A stretch of 64,000 bases of DNA from Papilionanthe hookeriana x Papilionanthe teres (Eukaryota > Streptophyta > Magnoliopsida > Asparagales > Orchidaceae). The notes under the pieces were generated by a model, which worked only from the letters and a program-made list of their open reading frames with translations, searched no databases and was not told the origin of the DNA. Positions 10,708 to 20,873 of the stretch are shown in pieces. Where the stretch lies: assembly GCA_022702705.1 (NCBI GenBank), contig CM040427.1:77305283-77369282 (forward strand), in the 5' to 3' direction. How positions within the stretch are numbered: the stretch's first letter is position 1; every line of letters begins with the position of its first letter. A program made the position numbers and the translations under genes.

Positions 10708-10970
10708 CTTGATTGTAAATTCCATGGGAATGGCAAGGTTTATGTGTTTCCATCGTTGGAGGTGCTAAATATTAAGGGATTACAAGTATTGGAGGATTGG
10801 TTTGATGGAGCAGGTACAACAACATATGACTGTTTTGCTTAACTGAACTCTTCCCCATTTTCAAGTCGTAGTACCTTTGTAACATGCCAAAAGCAAAGCA
10901 GCTTGATTGTCAATGCCATGGGAATGACAAGCTTTATGTGTTTCCGTCGTTGGAGGTGCTAAATATTAAG
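10708..10970 (+). pseudogene. NBS-LRR-like leucine-rich-repeat fragments
   Basis: Two related plus-strand blocks, 10708-10815 and 10912-10970, read as leucine-rich-repeat peptide. Both contain the word YVFPSLEVLNIK; the first continues into a GLQVLEDWFDG tail typical of LRRs in plant CC-NB-LRR immune receptors. The second block ends AAG and is followed by GTAAGA, a good splice donor. Upstream frames are closed by stops, so this is exon debris or a duplicated exon of a dead resistance-like gene. No NB-ARC motifs (P-loop, GLPL, MHD) were found. Family assignment is by pattern recognition. Confidence 0.45.
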
Positions 10971-11971
10971 GTAAGATTATCTTCTTATTGCTAGACCATA
11001 TATCTGGTGAGGTACTTTAGGATTGCTTAAATTTTTAAGTAACCATTGTTACCATTACTAAAGAAATTTGCTCTCTTCAAATGCAATGAATATAAAAAGC
11101 ATTCAATTTGGGCTGCTTTGGAAACTTGGAAACAGTAACTGCCATTTCTTGGATGAAAATTTCTTAGATGGAAACATTAACTGGCATTCCTTGGATATAT
11201 ATTTTTTTTGTTTCTGTACTCCCTACTTGATCTACATCACAAGTATATCAAAGCGTATGACAATTTCTTGTTTCTCTTCTCCCTGCATTTCTTCTGCTAG
11301 CATATTCCCCATAAAGCAAAGGTAACTTGAATGTTGGGCAACAATGGGAGGCAATGGTTACTTGCACTCAAAGTTGCTCTTCTTTTCTGGCCAGGAAGAA
11401 ATTATCCTGGTCCTCTTATTGATTGATAATGGATGGCATTTATCTTTTCATTATCTTAATCTTAAGTACCCTTGAGAAAGATTTTTCTTGAAGCTGATGT
11501 ATGCTTAAAATGTGACTGTCTACTGTTATGTAATTAGTTCTCTTGAACTAACATCAATTCTGCTGTGAAAAACAATATACTGGTTGATATAAAGCTTTTG
11601 ATTCCAAGTTCAGATTATCAAGATACTGAGGTAATATCTTTTTCCTTGTAAGAGAAGCTGTGCTTTATAAGATTAGAAGTTACATGACATTTATTGTCAT
11701 AATTATTTTAGTTAATGTCCCTGTTGTAAATCACTTTTAGATCAGACTTTTGAAACCCTATAGTCTTGATTCGCAAATAAGTACCCTAATCTCATAATAC
11801 AACTGAGCAGTAAACATCAGCTGCTAGCTGAGATGTAAGTTCTTCTACCTCTGTCGCAGAATTTTTATACCTTTAAACATTCTTGCCTTAATTTTCGTAA
11901 TAAATGAAAAAGCAACTTTATTTTAAATATTTCATGAAAGATGCTCAATGTTACATCCAATCCATACCTCA

Positions 11972-12350
11972 CTTGCACTTGATGAATTCTTATCCAAGCT
12001 TAAAAAACTGCAAGAAATGTTGGTGGCTGTGAGAGAGAGCAGAATATGCACTTGATGAAATCTTATCCAAGCTTAAAAAACTGCAAGAAATCATTATTTT
12101 TTATTTCTTTGATAATTGAATTTACATTTTTTGATGAAATATTGGATATTTAAGCCTTGTATGCATGTCACAATCTTTTAGACGAAGTTGATCTCCATAT
12201 TTTCATACAAGGGTGTAAGCTCTGCAAAATGAATGTACAATGCAGATTTGATCTCCAATCTGGAGTACATCAGTCTGAACGGGTGCTTGGATGTACAATG
12301 CAGATTTGATCTCCAGCTTTTGAAGTGTACAATTATTTGCAGTTTTAAGA
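11972..12350 (+). pseudogene. Further LRR/coiled-coil-like debris
   Basis: The phrase CTTATCCAAGCTTAAAAAACTG occurs twice (11990 and 12062) in a tandem duplication of about 75 bp and reads LSKLKKLQE, a helical, coiled-coil-like peptide. At 12260-12350 the plus strand reads LEYISLNGCLDVQC, LRR-like, and the phrase TGTACAATGCAGATTTGATCTCC is duplicated (12234 and 12292). Together with the blocks at 10.7-11.0 kb these may be remains of one resistance-type gene, but no single frame connects them. Confidence 0.3.
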
Positions 12351-13198
12351 CAAAGTTGAAATTTGTTTTCGTTTTTTTTCTTCTATAGAGCTGTTGAAAT
12401 ATTTTTTTTATTGATTGCAAAGGAATAATGAGGCATGACCTCCCTCAAAATAAAACTTATTAGTTTAATTGTCTGTATGTGGCAGTTCTGTTTTCTCATT
12501 ATCTTATTGAATGCTCGATCAATTTGCATCTGTACGTAACTGTAGCATTCATGCATCAGTGGTAGAAGCATTGTGGTAACACGAATTGGCCATTCATGCA
12601 TCAGTGGCAGTAGCTTCCATTTCTCATTTTATTTCTTAGCCTCTTTGTATCTTCAGGATTTCAAGAGAAGCCTTACAAGCTTTGTGGTAACACGAGTTTA
12701 AGCCGAATTTGTGGTAACACAAATGATTTTTGTAAGTTGTGGCATTTAAGCAGAATTCTTATGAGAAATTTTGTTTTGAAATTTTTTGATTTTGTAGCAG
12801 GTCCTCACTACATTCTAAAGCTCTGTAAGGTTTTATAGTTTTGTTTAGTTCTATATTTTATAGCAGCTCTCTAGTGTTTAGTAAGTTATGCTGCTATATT
12901 GAGTCTGAATACATCACACATGTTATGATTTCATATGGTTTGAATACATGTGTTTGGTAAGCAATTTCATGATTTCCCTGATGATGATGATTCCGTTAGG
13001 CAGACGGTTCGCTGGATTTCCCTGATGACGATGATGGTGAATGAAGAACAACACTTAAGAAAAGTCTAGCACGTGAGCAACACTGTCTTAATGATAAAAA
13101 TAATGTAATCATCTTATTTGTAGTCATTGTAATTATTTTAAATAACATTGTGTCGTAAAATGTCTATCTGCATTTATATTAATCAATTCCATATATAA
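12351..13198. other. Intergenic DNA with small duplicated phrases
   Basis: No gene supported. ATTCATGCATCAGTGG occurs at 12547 and 12592, TGTGGTAACACGA and close variants at about 12573, 12682 and 12711, and GATTTCCCTGATGA at 12971 and 13015. These look like short local duplications. Confidence 0.4.
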
Positions 13199-13402
13199 GC
13201 TTATATACCACTTAAATTTATTCCATAATAATAATTAATTTCATCTATTTACATACCTAACACTTAAATTAACTTGATTACATCTATGCTACCCAACTCT
13301 TTCCTACGACCTCCAAAATATTTTGCAAAATTTCATAAAAATTAAAGTTTACGTGTTACGTATGTAAATACATAAGATTGCGTTGCATATGTGTAATTAT
13401 TT
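13199..13402. mobile_element. Fold-back MITE, copy E
   Basis: Left arm CTTATATACCACTTAAATTT..TATTTACATACCTAACACTTAAA; right arm inverse GTTTACGTGTTACGTATGTA..TACATAAGATTGCGTTGCAT. Non-coding. Confidence 0.5.
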
Positions 13403-13721
13403 TAAACAAAAATTTTTAGCACTTTCGGGGCTCACTGTTAAGTGAGTGTTGTATCCAAAATTTTTGTAATGTTTAGAAATGAATTATTGCTTATAAGTTT
13501 CAAAAATGTGGCTGTTACAGTTTTTTATAAACAGTTTTACAAAACAGGGTCAATATGATCATTTTTCTAGAAACAATCGTTTACAGCTTTTTCTGCGTAA
13601 TCAGCACTTAAACAGAAATATACTTTCCGCAACAACTTTCTGTAGAAGATACATTACAAATTAAAAATACGAGATTATCATCTACATCAAACAGAAACTT
13701 GAGCAGAAAGAAAGCATATAT

Positions 13722-15020
13722 GAGAGTTGTTTCTTCTCTCTATGCCAAATACTTTAAGGGGATTTAACTAAATTTAACCTTGATCAAAATAAATGCTTTT
13801 CTGGATTTAACATTTTTGGATTTTATAAATCCGGATTTACTGGATTTACTAAACCATATTTAAGCCTAATATTGGGTGTAGCGAAACACCACCTTAGTAT
13901 GCAACAATTGCACTATATCTAAAGGTTTAGGATGCAAACAAATTTATAGGATGTAAATAATTTTTTTTTCTTCATAAAAATAGATTATTTTGATCTATTA
14001 AGGGGTTGTTTAGCCGGTGGAAGAAAAAATATAATGTAAGAGAAATGCAATATATTTTAATTATTAAAATTACATTAAAAAATACATATGGTAAAATATA
14101 TATTTTGTTTTAAAAGTAACATTAATATTTTTTATTTACTTTTAAAATTAGTACGACATGTAAATAAATATAAAATTTGTTGGGATTACAGGGGCAAATG
14201 AGTAGAGTCAAGAAATATAATATAGAGCTCAACAATACCAATTTAAGCTCTATTGTGAAGCTTGAGCAACTCATTTTGAATATATAATGAAACAACCATT
14301 AATGTTAAATTAATTTATAAGGAAATAAAAGTTATTAATGAGAAAATTGATAAAATTAAAGATTATATATGAATAAATGTTTTTCCAATCTCAATTCTTA
14401 TAAAACAATATTTTTCAATAAGAATTTTATGACATATAAAATGGGTAAATACTTCACATAAAAATTATAAGTTAATTAAATATTATTTAAAATTAGAAAG
14501 AAACCCTTTTCAAATATGCATTTCTCCTAATTATTATGTATTTACATATCTAACACCTAAACTTACTTTTCACACTTACAACACCCAAATATTTCATATC
14601 AAATAAAAAATACCATCATTTTACCCTTTAAAAGTGAAATATGCATTATATATATATATAGATTAAAAATTTAAGTTTAGGTTTTAGATTTTCAATTATA
14701 AATGAAATTAGTGGTATATATATAATTCATTGATATGCCAAATTAAAAATAATAATTAAAAAAAAAACCAAAAAGCAAAGATGAATTTCTTCAAATATAA
14801 ACAAGGAAGCACATAAACAAATGCCTCCTTTAACACAATTTAATGTTTCCCACTCTTAAAGTAGAAAACTTCAAACATACAAGAACTTAAATATATTACC
14901 ATGCGTCTTACAGATTTACATACATACCACACAATTCTTATATATTTACATATCTAACATCATGTTCAATCCATTTGGGACGTACAATCCCGTATAATCC
15001 GTGAACACATACATCCGTTA
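13722..15020. repeat. Segmental duplication, copy 2
   Basis: Collinear, diverged copy of 9400-10590 in the same orientation. It carries the same full MITE (14512-14728) and half MITE (14913-14962) at the same relative places, so those insertions precede the duplication. The end phrase CCATTTGGGACGTACAATCC matches copy 1. Confidence 0.7.
14512..14728. mobile_element. Fold-back MITE, copy F
   Basis: Counterpart of copy D inside the segmental duplication. Left arm TTATTATGTATTTACATATC and TAACACCTAAACTTAC; right arm inverse ending GTGGTATATATATAATTCAT. Middle block CCAAATATTTCATATC..TACCATCATTTTA..AAAGTGAAATATGC. Confidence 0.6.
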
Positions 15021-15184
15021 GAAGTTCCCGTATGATTATGGAATTGACGGAGAACATTGTTAAGAATTGCAGTTGAAATAAAGAAGAAGAAGGGAAGAGA
15101 AGAGGCAATGCAAATTGGCTAGGGTTACAATTGCATCAAACATACACCTCAAACCCTAAGAGCACTTACACTTAACCTATCCTG

Positions 15185-16419
15185 ATTCCTTTTGGAAACT
15201 CATGTGGATGGTCCCAAGCCCTTAGCCTTTGGTTAAGATGGTTAGGACCAACATGTGGAGGATCCAAAATGAGCTCTCCCATGGATATTGTGGCTTTGAG
15301 AAAGGCTTCACCTTACCCAATCAATTCCAAAATATCCAAACTTTGGCCTTCTCTACCAAAAAATTCCCCAAATTCTCAAAATCTACCAAAATCTCCAAAT
15401 TTATTCCAAAACCTCACCAAAATCAATTTGAGCCAACAATTTACATAATTGCACCCAAACCTACCAAACTTGTCCAAATTATCAAAATACCCCCAAAATA
15501 CCCAAAATTGCAAAAATCCAAATTTCACCCAATTAATCCCAAAAATCATTTGAAACTTTCCCACATCACCAAATTCTCCCAAATTTGCCAAATTCGACTA
15601 AATTGACTAATTTTGACCAAAAATCCCAAACTCCTCAAATTAAGCTTCATGACCAATCAATTTCCCCAAATTTCAAATCCAAATCAAATTTTAACATACC
15701 TAAATCCAATTTCAATCAACCCAAATCCAATTTGATTAGCCCATAATCAATTTCAGAAATAAAAAATTATCTCATGCATATTAAAAGGCCCATACCCTTA
15801 TGCACTTTCAAAAGCCCACCATATTTAATTCCAAAAGGCCCAAAATTTAATCAAAAGCCCACATGACAAATTCCCCTCATCCTATTAATCAAATTCAAAC
15901 CATACCCCATGACATTCATAATTGATATTACCTATATTTGGGCTGGTGACAATTCTTCATAAATACCCAAAAATTCAAAAAATCCACTTCCATGTAACTT
16001 GTGCAAGCCATTAAGCCACATGCAAGTTGCATGCAAGCCACCAAGTCATGCAAAGCTTCATGCAAGCCATAAAACTACTTATAACCAAAGGTGACCACCT
16101 TTTTTGATTTCCCAAAAAGTGGTTAACCACTTTAATGCTTCACATAAACCCATGCTTAACCCAAATCCCCATGATTATGACATCGCCACCCAAGCCCCAT
16201 GAAGCCCAATTTTCATGATGGGTGAGTACAACCCATTCTGATACAAATGACTAAAAGCACATAAAAGTAATCCAAATCCATTCCCCCCAAATAAAATCAA
16301 ATCTCTCATGACCTAAAATGACAAGTAAAAAAAATAAAAATTATAATAATAATGGAATAAATATACATATTAAATTAAAAAAAATGAGAAGAGAAGGAGA
16401 AAATTTCAATATATATATC

Positions 16420-16468
<49 letters not shown>

Positions 16469-18337
16469 CATATGGTTAAAAAAAAAAGAATGGATTCTTT
16501 ATTAAACCTCTCTCTCTCCCCTCCTATATTCTTCTCCTCCTCACCCGTGAAAGAGCTCTCTCATTCATTTTTTTTTTCTTTCACGGCAACCCGGATTGCC
16601 CCCCACTTTCCTCCACCTGAAGCATCTCGTCTCTCCCTTTCTTCACATTCTCTCCAACAGCAAATTCCTCACATTAACAAACTCCCTCACTTCACTCCAA
16701 ACACCAAGCAGTCAACCCAAGGCCGTGAATAATTCCTCCTCTCTCTCTCCCCTATTTCTGCTCTCCAACCAAGCACCACGCAACTCCACTAGCCATCAGC
16801 CAACCAAAAAATGAAAAAAAATAAAGAAAACCTCACCCTCCACCACCTGGCGGCAAGGGAAGCTTCCTCCTCTTCTCCAAACCGAAACGGCAAGCAGGTG
16901 GGGAAGACGAAAACACTCGCCAGGTACACATTTATTTATTGCAATTTGTGTTTGCTTTACTTAAATACCTTTATTGCTTTTGCATATTATACTTATGATA
17001 AATTGCCAAAATGATATAACTCAACATGTTTAAATAACTCAAAATTTAATCACAAACAAAATAAACTTGCAACTTCAACTAAAATTAAGGCGTCTCTCAA
17101 ATGATCGGGAATCCCTCGGAGGAGGTAACCTACGTGTTACTAACAAGATTTCTCACGGTCTGAATGAAAGTATGAAACTCATTCATTTGAGTTTAGTAAA
17201 TTCATTTAGACTAAGTGAATACGAAGAAAATACTGATGTTGGAACGAGGGAATCGTGATATCCTAACATGTGTCGCTTAATCAACTTTAAAATTTCCCCA
17301 ATAAGATTTTAAGACGCATTAATTTAAACATTTCTATGACATGACTCTTCTCTCATCCCTTGTTTGCCACTTCTTAAACTAAACATTCTGCAACAACAAG
17401 AAGCTCGGAGCAAGCATCGTGGGCAGCATGGTCATCTTCAACAGCAAAATCAATCTTCATCAACTCAACTTTTCTTAGAAATAATTAGCAAAGCTATAGG
17501 ACTTCGAGATAGTTTGCTTAGTGCAAAATAAATCCTAACCTTATCTTTAGACATTTGTATAATCATGTTATGCAATATAAGCCCTAGCTCGTCTTAGGTT
17601 TCCGAGGTTGTCATCCGATATGAGATAAACTCTCCTATCTTCCAGATTATTTGTATGATCATGTCATACAAATATAAGTCTTAAATAAATAAAATTGGCA
17701 GGATTGAAATACTTAAATAAAAATTTCTCCAAAACACATCCACATAATAGGATAGTTTGGGAAGTCACTAAGGGTCTTCCTCATGATATGTGACGTCCCC
17801 TAGCATTTCCTTCCTTTGTACTCCTGAAAATAACTGCTCCCATTTGAGCTACTCCAACTTGCTTTTCCACTTCCTACCGTGAAAACCTAAACTTTGGGAT
17901 TCTTGAAGACATAACCACTGATCTTTATCGAGAGTTATCTCAAATGACCATTCTCAAGTGACCTCGGTCATTCGAGATGTAATTAACTATAGGGGTTTGC
18001 CTTTATAGGGAACTTGGAACCCAGGTAAAATAAACCCTACCTAATCTTTATATTAGGTAAGGAAACTTGTCAGTCATATATAAAAAGTTCACAGACCAAA
18101 TAGATTTCACAAATCTCTTAGTTCAGATGATTGGATCCACCGCCGCGGAATACACTAATCTTTCGAGAAGGTGTATTTTTCGTGGTATCGGGCATGATTA
18201 TGCAAATTATTGGATAAATGAGATCCAGACGTCTCATCTTTTAAACTTAAAATACATTATTTTTAAAAACATTTTTAAAAATTATATAATTGTATATACT
18301 AAATTAAATCATTTATAAACTTTCAAAAGCTAGCCAA
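15185..18337 (+). mobile_element. Short-form Ogre/Tat-like LTR (5'-truncated)
   Basis: Plus-strand LTR resembling 54211-62529 in order: the phrase CATGTGGATGGTCCCAAGCC, a long region of CCCAAAATTC-type repeats (15300-16300), a C/T-rich stretch (16490-16800), then the 3' third with CAGGTACAC..TTATTGCAATTTG (16920), TAACCTACGTGTTACTAACA (17125), the GCATCGTGGGCAGC region and GTAATTAACTATAGGGG (17980). It lacks the first ~130 bp and the AT-rich middle of the long copies, so it is about 3.15 kb. The 3' end is blurred beside the solo LTR inserted at 18343. The plus-strand frames at 15229-15606 and 16472-17258 are composition artefacts. Confidence 0.6.
16422..16467. repeat. (TA)n microsatellite
   Basis: TA array inside the short-form LTR. 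Confidence 0.85.
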
Positions 18338-18342
18338 CATTC

Positions 18343-19863
18343 TGACCAAAGAAAAATATATTGAGAAATTCATACCGATTTTACATTGATTTTTATGATA
18401 TTGCAGTTTAAAGAAATCTATTTTCTATGTTTTGTTGCGGGAATGAAGATTAGTAGACAATGGAGCAAACAAGTACGAAAAGGAGCGAATCTGGATCAAA
18501 AAGGACCAAAAGAGACATAAGTTGATCTTGGCCGCCGGCGGCGAGGAATAGGCCGCCGACGGCGAGGAATAGGCTGCCGACGGCGCATTTTTCCAAAGAA
18601 TACAGACAATATTATAAGGGAGCCCGCCAACAGCGAGCCTTGACAGTTAGCACATGTTCTAGAAGCCCGCCGAAGGCCCCAACGAGCCCGCCGACGGTGA
18701 GAAGGTCGGTTCAGACAAAGATTCATCGAATGTGGACGCCTTTTGAAGAGATGCTTAAGCAAACTTTAGAAATTTTTTTACCTCTTTAAAAAGAGACGAA
18801 TTTAGGCTGAAAAGAAAGTCTAAGGAGAGTCTGTGTGTGTCTTAGAGAGTTCAAAAAGAGTTAGTACAGTGTCTTTGAAGAGTCTAATAGTGATTAAGTG
18901 AGTTTAGTTGAGTGTGTTGTACAAAAATGAAGAGTCAGAGGAACTTCAAGGAGTCTGCTTGGAGGGAAATTTGAGATAAGTTGTGTTTACTATTTTGTAA
19001 CTTTGATTTTATATATGAAATCCAACTTTTATGTTATTCTTCTTATGCATTCTGAGTAGTCTTCTCTGTCATTCTCCTTGTTTTGAGATTTTGTAAAATG
19101 GAAAATTGAATTAGTTGCGCCTAAAATATTCAATAAAAATTGTGATAATCTTTTTACTTAAATCTTAATTTACTTTCAATCTGACCAATTGATCTGTTAA
19201 AATATGTTGATTTCACAACTAAAGTAAAGATTACATCCGAGATTTGGGGAGATCAAAGTTCTTGAAAGGAGGGTGAACATAAATAGGGAAATATTATTTA
19301 TCGGGCGTAGAATTGGAGATTTTAGAGTGACAGACTAAAAACCTCAATTCGGTCCAATCGTTTGGGTGCTGAAGTGTAGATGTTAGCCCTCAGGCGAGGG
19401 GAACATGGGAGCTCCGAAGTGAGAGTTGGTATCCTCCCAGCCTAGCCGCAGATTCCGTAACCAAGCATAAGATTAGTCAATATTCTTTATACCTAGACCA
19501 AAGGGTAAAGAATAGGAATGCTCCTATTTGGCACAATATAATTGTAACTAATTTAATTATCCGTTCACTTAATTCTCTTAAAAAGGAGGAGGATACTTTT
19601 CTATATTGCAACTTTCCATTAAACATTAGTAGTAGAATTTAGTATAATTATTCTTTATTTACGTTTACTAGATAATTATTTCAACTGTTGTAATTAGTTC
19701 GTAATCTCTAAATGTCCCTGTGGGATCGATATCCAGGACTCCATTAGAGCCCTGTATTACATGAACGATACATATAATTGGGTTGATAAGGGGTAACTTT
19801 AATATTATTGAATATTTATTTTTACACTTGCTAACACTTATAAAGTTACGTAGCCCGCCGTCA
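18343..19863 (+). mobile_element. Solo LTR, Athila-like family
   Basis: 1521 bp, starting TGACCAAAGAAAAATA and ending CCCGCCGTCA, flanked by the duplication CATTC (18338-18342 and 19864-19868). It matches, in opposite orientation, the LTR at 55699-57185: shared start TGA(C/T)CA, an AAGAAATTCATA block, a GC-rich motif array, a TTAGCCCTCAGGCGAGGGGAA block and a CCCTGTGGGATCGATA..CCAGGACTCCA..TAGAGCCCTGTATTAC block. No internal region remains, so recombination between LTRs removed it. It interrupts the decayed ORF at 19864-20284. Confidence 0.75.
18531..18588. repeat. GC-rich motif array in the solo LTR
   Basis: Three tandem units of about 22 bp with the core GCCGCCGACGGCGAGGAATA. Further GCCCGCCGA.GG words follow to about 18700. 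The 88-codon minus-strand frame across it is a repeat artefact. Confidence 0.8.
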
Positions 19864-20284
19864 CATTCCTCCTTTGAGATCTTGTTGACGGGGGAATTCT
19901 AGAACTAGAACCAATCTCATAAACTGATGGTGGGACAAGAAAGGTGTTGTCAGAATCTTCTTTCCCTTTCGCAGATGGGAAAGTTGGTGCGGTGATGATA
20001 AAATCGGTCGCGGTAGGGGTGACAACTCTCCTAGGCATGGAGGTGACTGACTTGACTGGGGCAGTATAAACTTTCACCTTCTTAACAGAAGAGAAATCCT
20101 GGTGGGACTTCAGGTCGAACTCGACGGACGATTCTTGAACTTATGGGGTAGCAACTTTCATGACAACGAACGGGGCATTCCCAAGCACAACTTCGAACTC
20201 ACCGAAGCCGGTCCCGAATTAGATCATTGGAGCAGCAAGACAAACCTCACGGGAAGTGGGAAAATTGCAAGAGAAAGTTAGCAT
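19864..20284 (-). pseudogene. Decayed Ogre-type PBS-proximal ORF, minus copy
   Basis: Minus-strand reading from an ATG at 20284 gives a protein collinear with the ORF at 63072-64000. Shared marks are an N-terminal M-L, an FG.GF word, the phrase EFDLKS (EFNLKS in the other copy), ITAPT, a P.SV.EIGS word and TR.QRRN. Two in-frame stops (about 20222 and 20141) and the solo LTR inserted at 19863 break it. It lies on the expected side of the minus-strand PBS (20849-20866), as in the plus-strand element. Function unknown; no gag, protease or RT motifs appear in this piece. Confidence 0.65.
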
Positions 20285-20848
20285 AGTGGTTGACATTGAC
20301 TGTCAAATGAAAAGAATTCTGGAAATTAGCGAAGGCTTAAAACCTTTAATCATAGTGCAAACATTACGAAAAGGAATGTTGTTTTGAGAACCGGGCACAA
20401 TTTTATTTCATTTTAATATTTTATTATTTTTATTTTGCTTTTAGATTTTCATATATTTGTTAAAAGGAGTTTAAGATTTAAGAGGTACTGGTTCGATTTG
20501 CCGATAACAAACTCGAACCCGGGAGGCATAAAGGGAAAGTGAAGTGTGGGACCCTGTCCGAGATCACCTTCACAACGTACATTGCCTTGATGAAAATTGT
20601 TCACCAACACATTATTGGGAGTCCGACCCCACAAAAATTAAGAAAAAACCTAAAGATTCCTGAACCCCTCTGCTTAAGAATGGTTAAACAGATGGTCCTG
20701 AAATCGGGGAGAGTTGATCATACTTTCCCAAGAAAGAAATGGGTGAAGCATGTCAATGGACGAATGGTAATCTGGTCCATGAGGGACATGAACACATTAC
20801 TAATGTATGAATACAATATTTCCTGGTCTTAATGAAGAGAGATACTCA

Positions 20849-20866
20849 TCCCCAGCGAAGTCACCA
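20849..20866 (-). other. Ogre-type primer-binding site, minus strand
   Basis: On the minus strand reads TGGTGACTTCGCTGGGGA, two mismatches from the site at 62536-62553 and of the kind complementary to the 3' end of plant tRNA-Arg that is known in Ogre elements. It sets the LTR end at about 20874. Confidence 0.75.
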
Positions 20867-20873
20867 GAAAATT

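Noticed and set aside
10510..10725. 71-codon minus-strand frame, glycine/arginine-rich
   Set aside because: Lies across the end of the segmental duplication and is antisense to the LRR-like block; no family seen.
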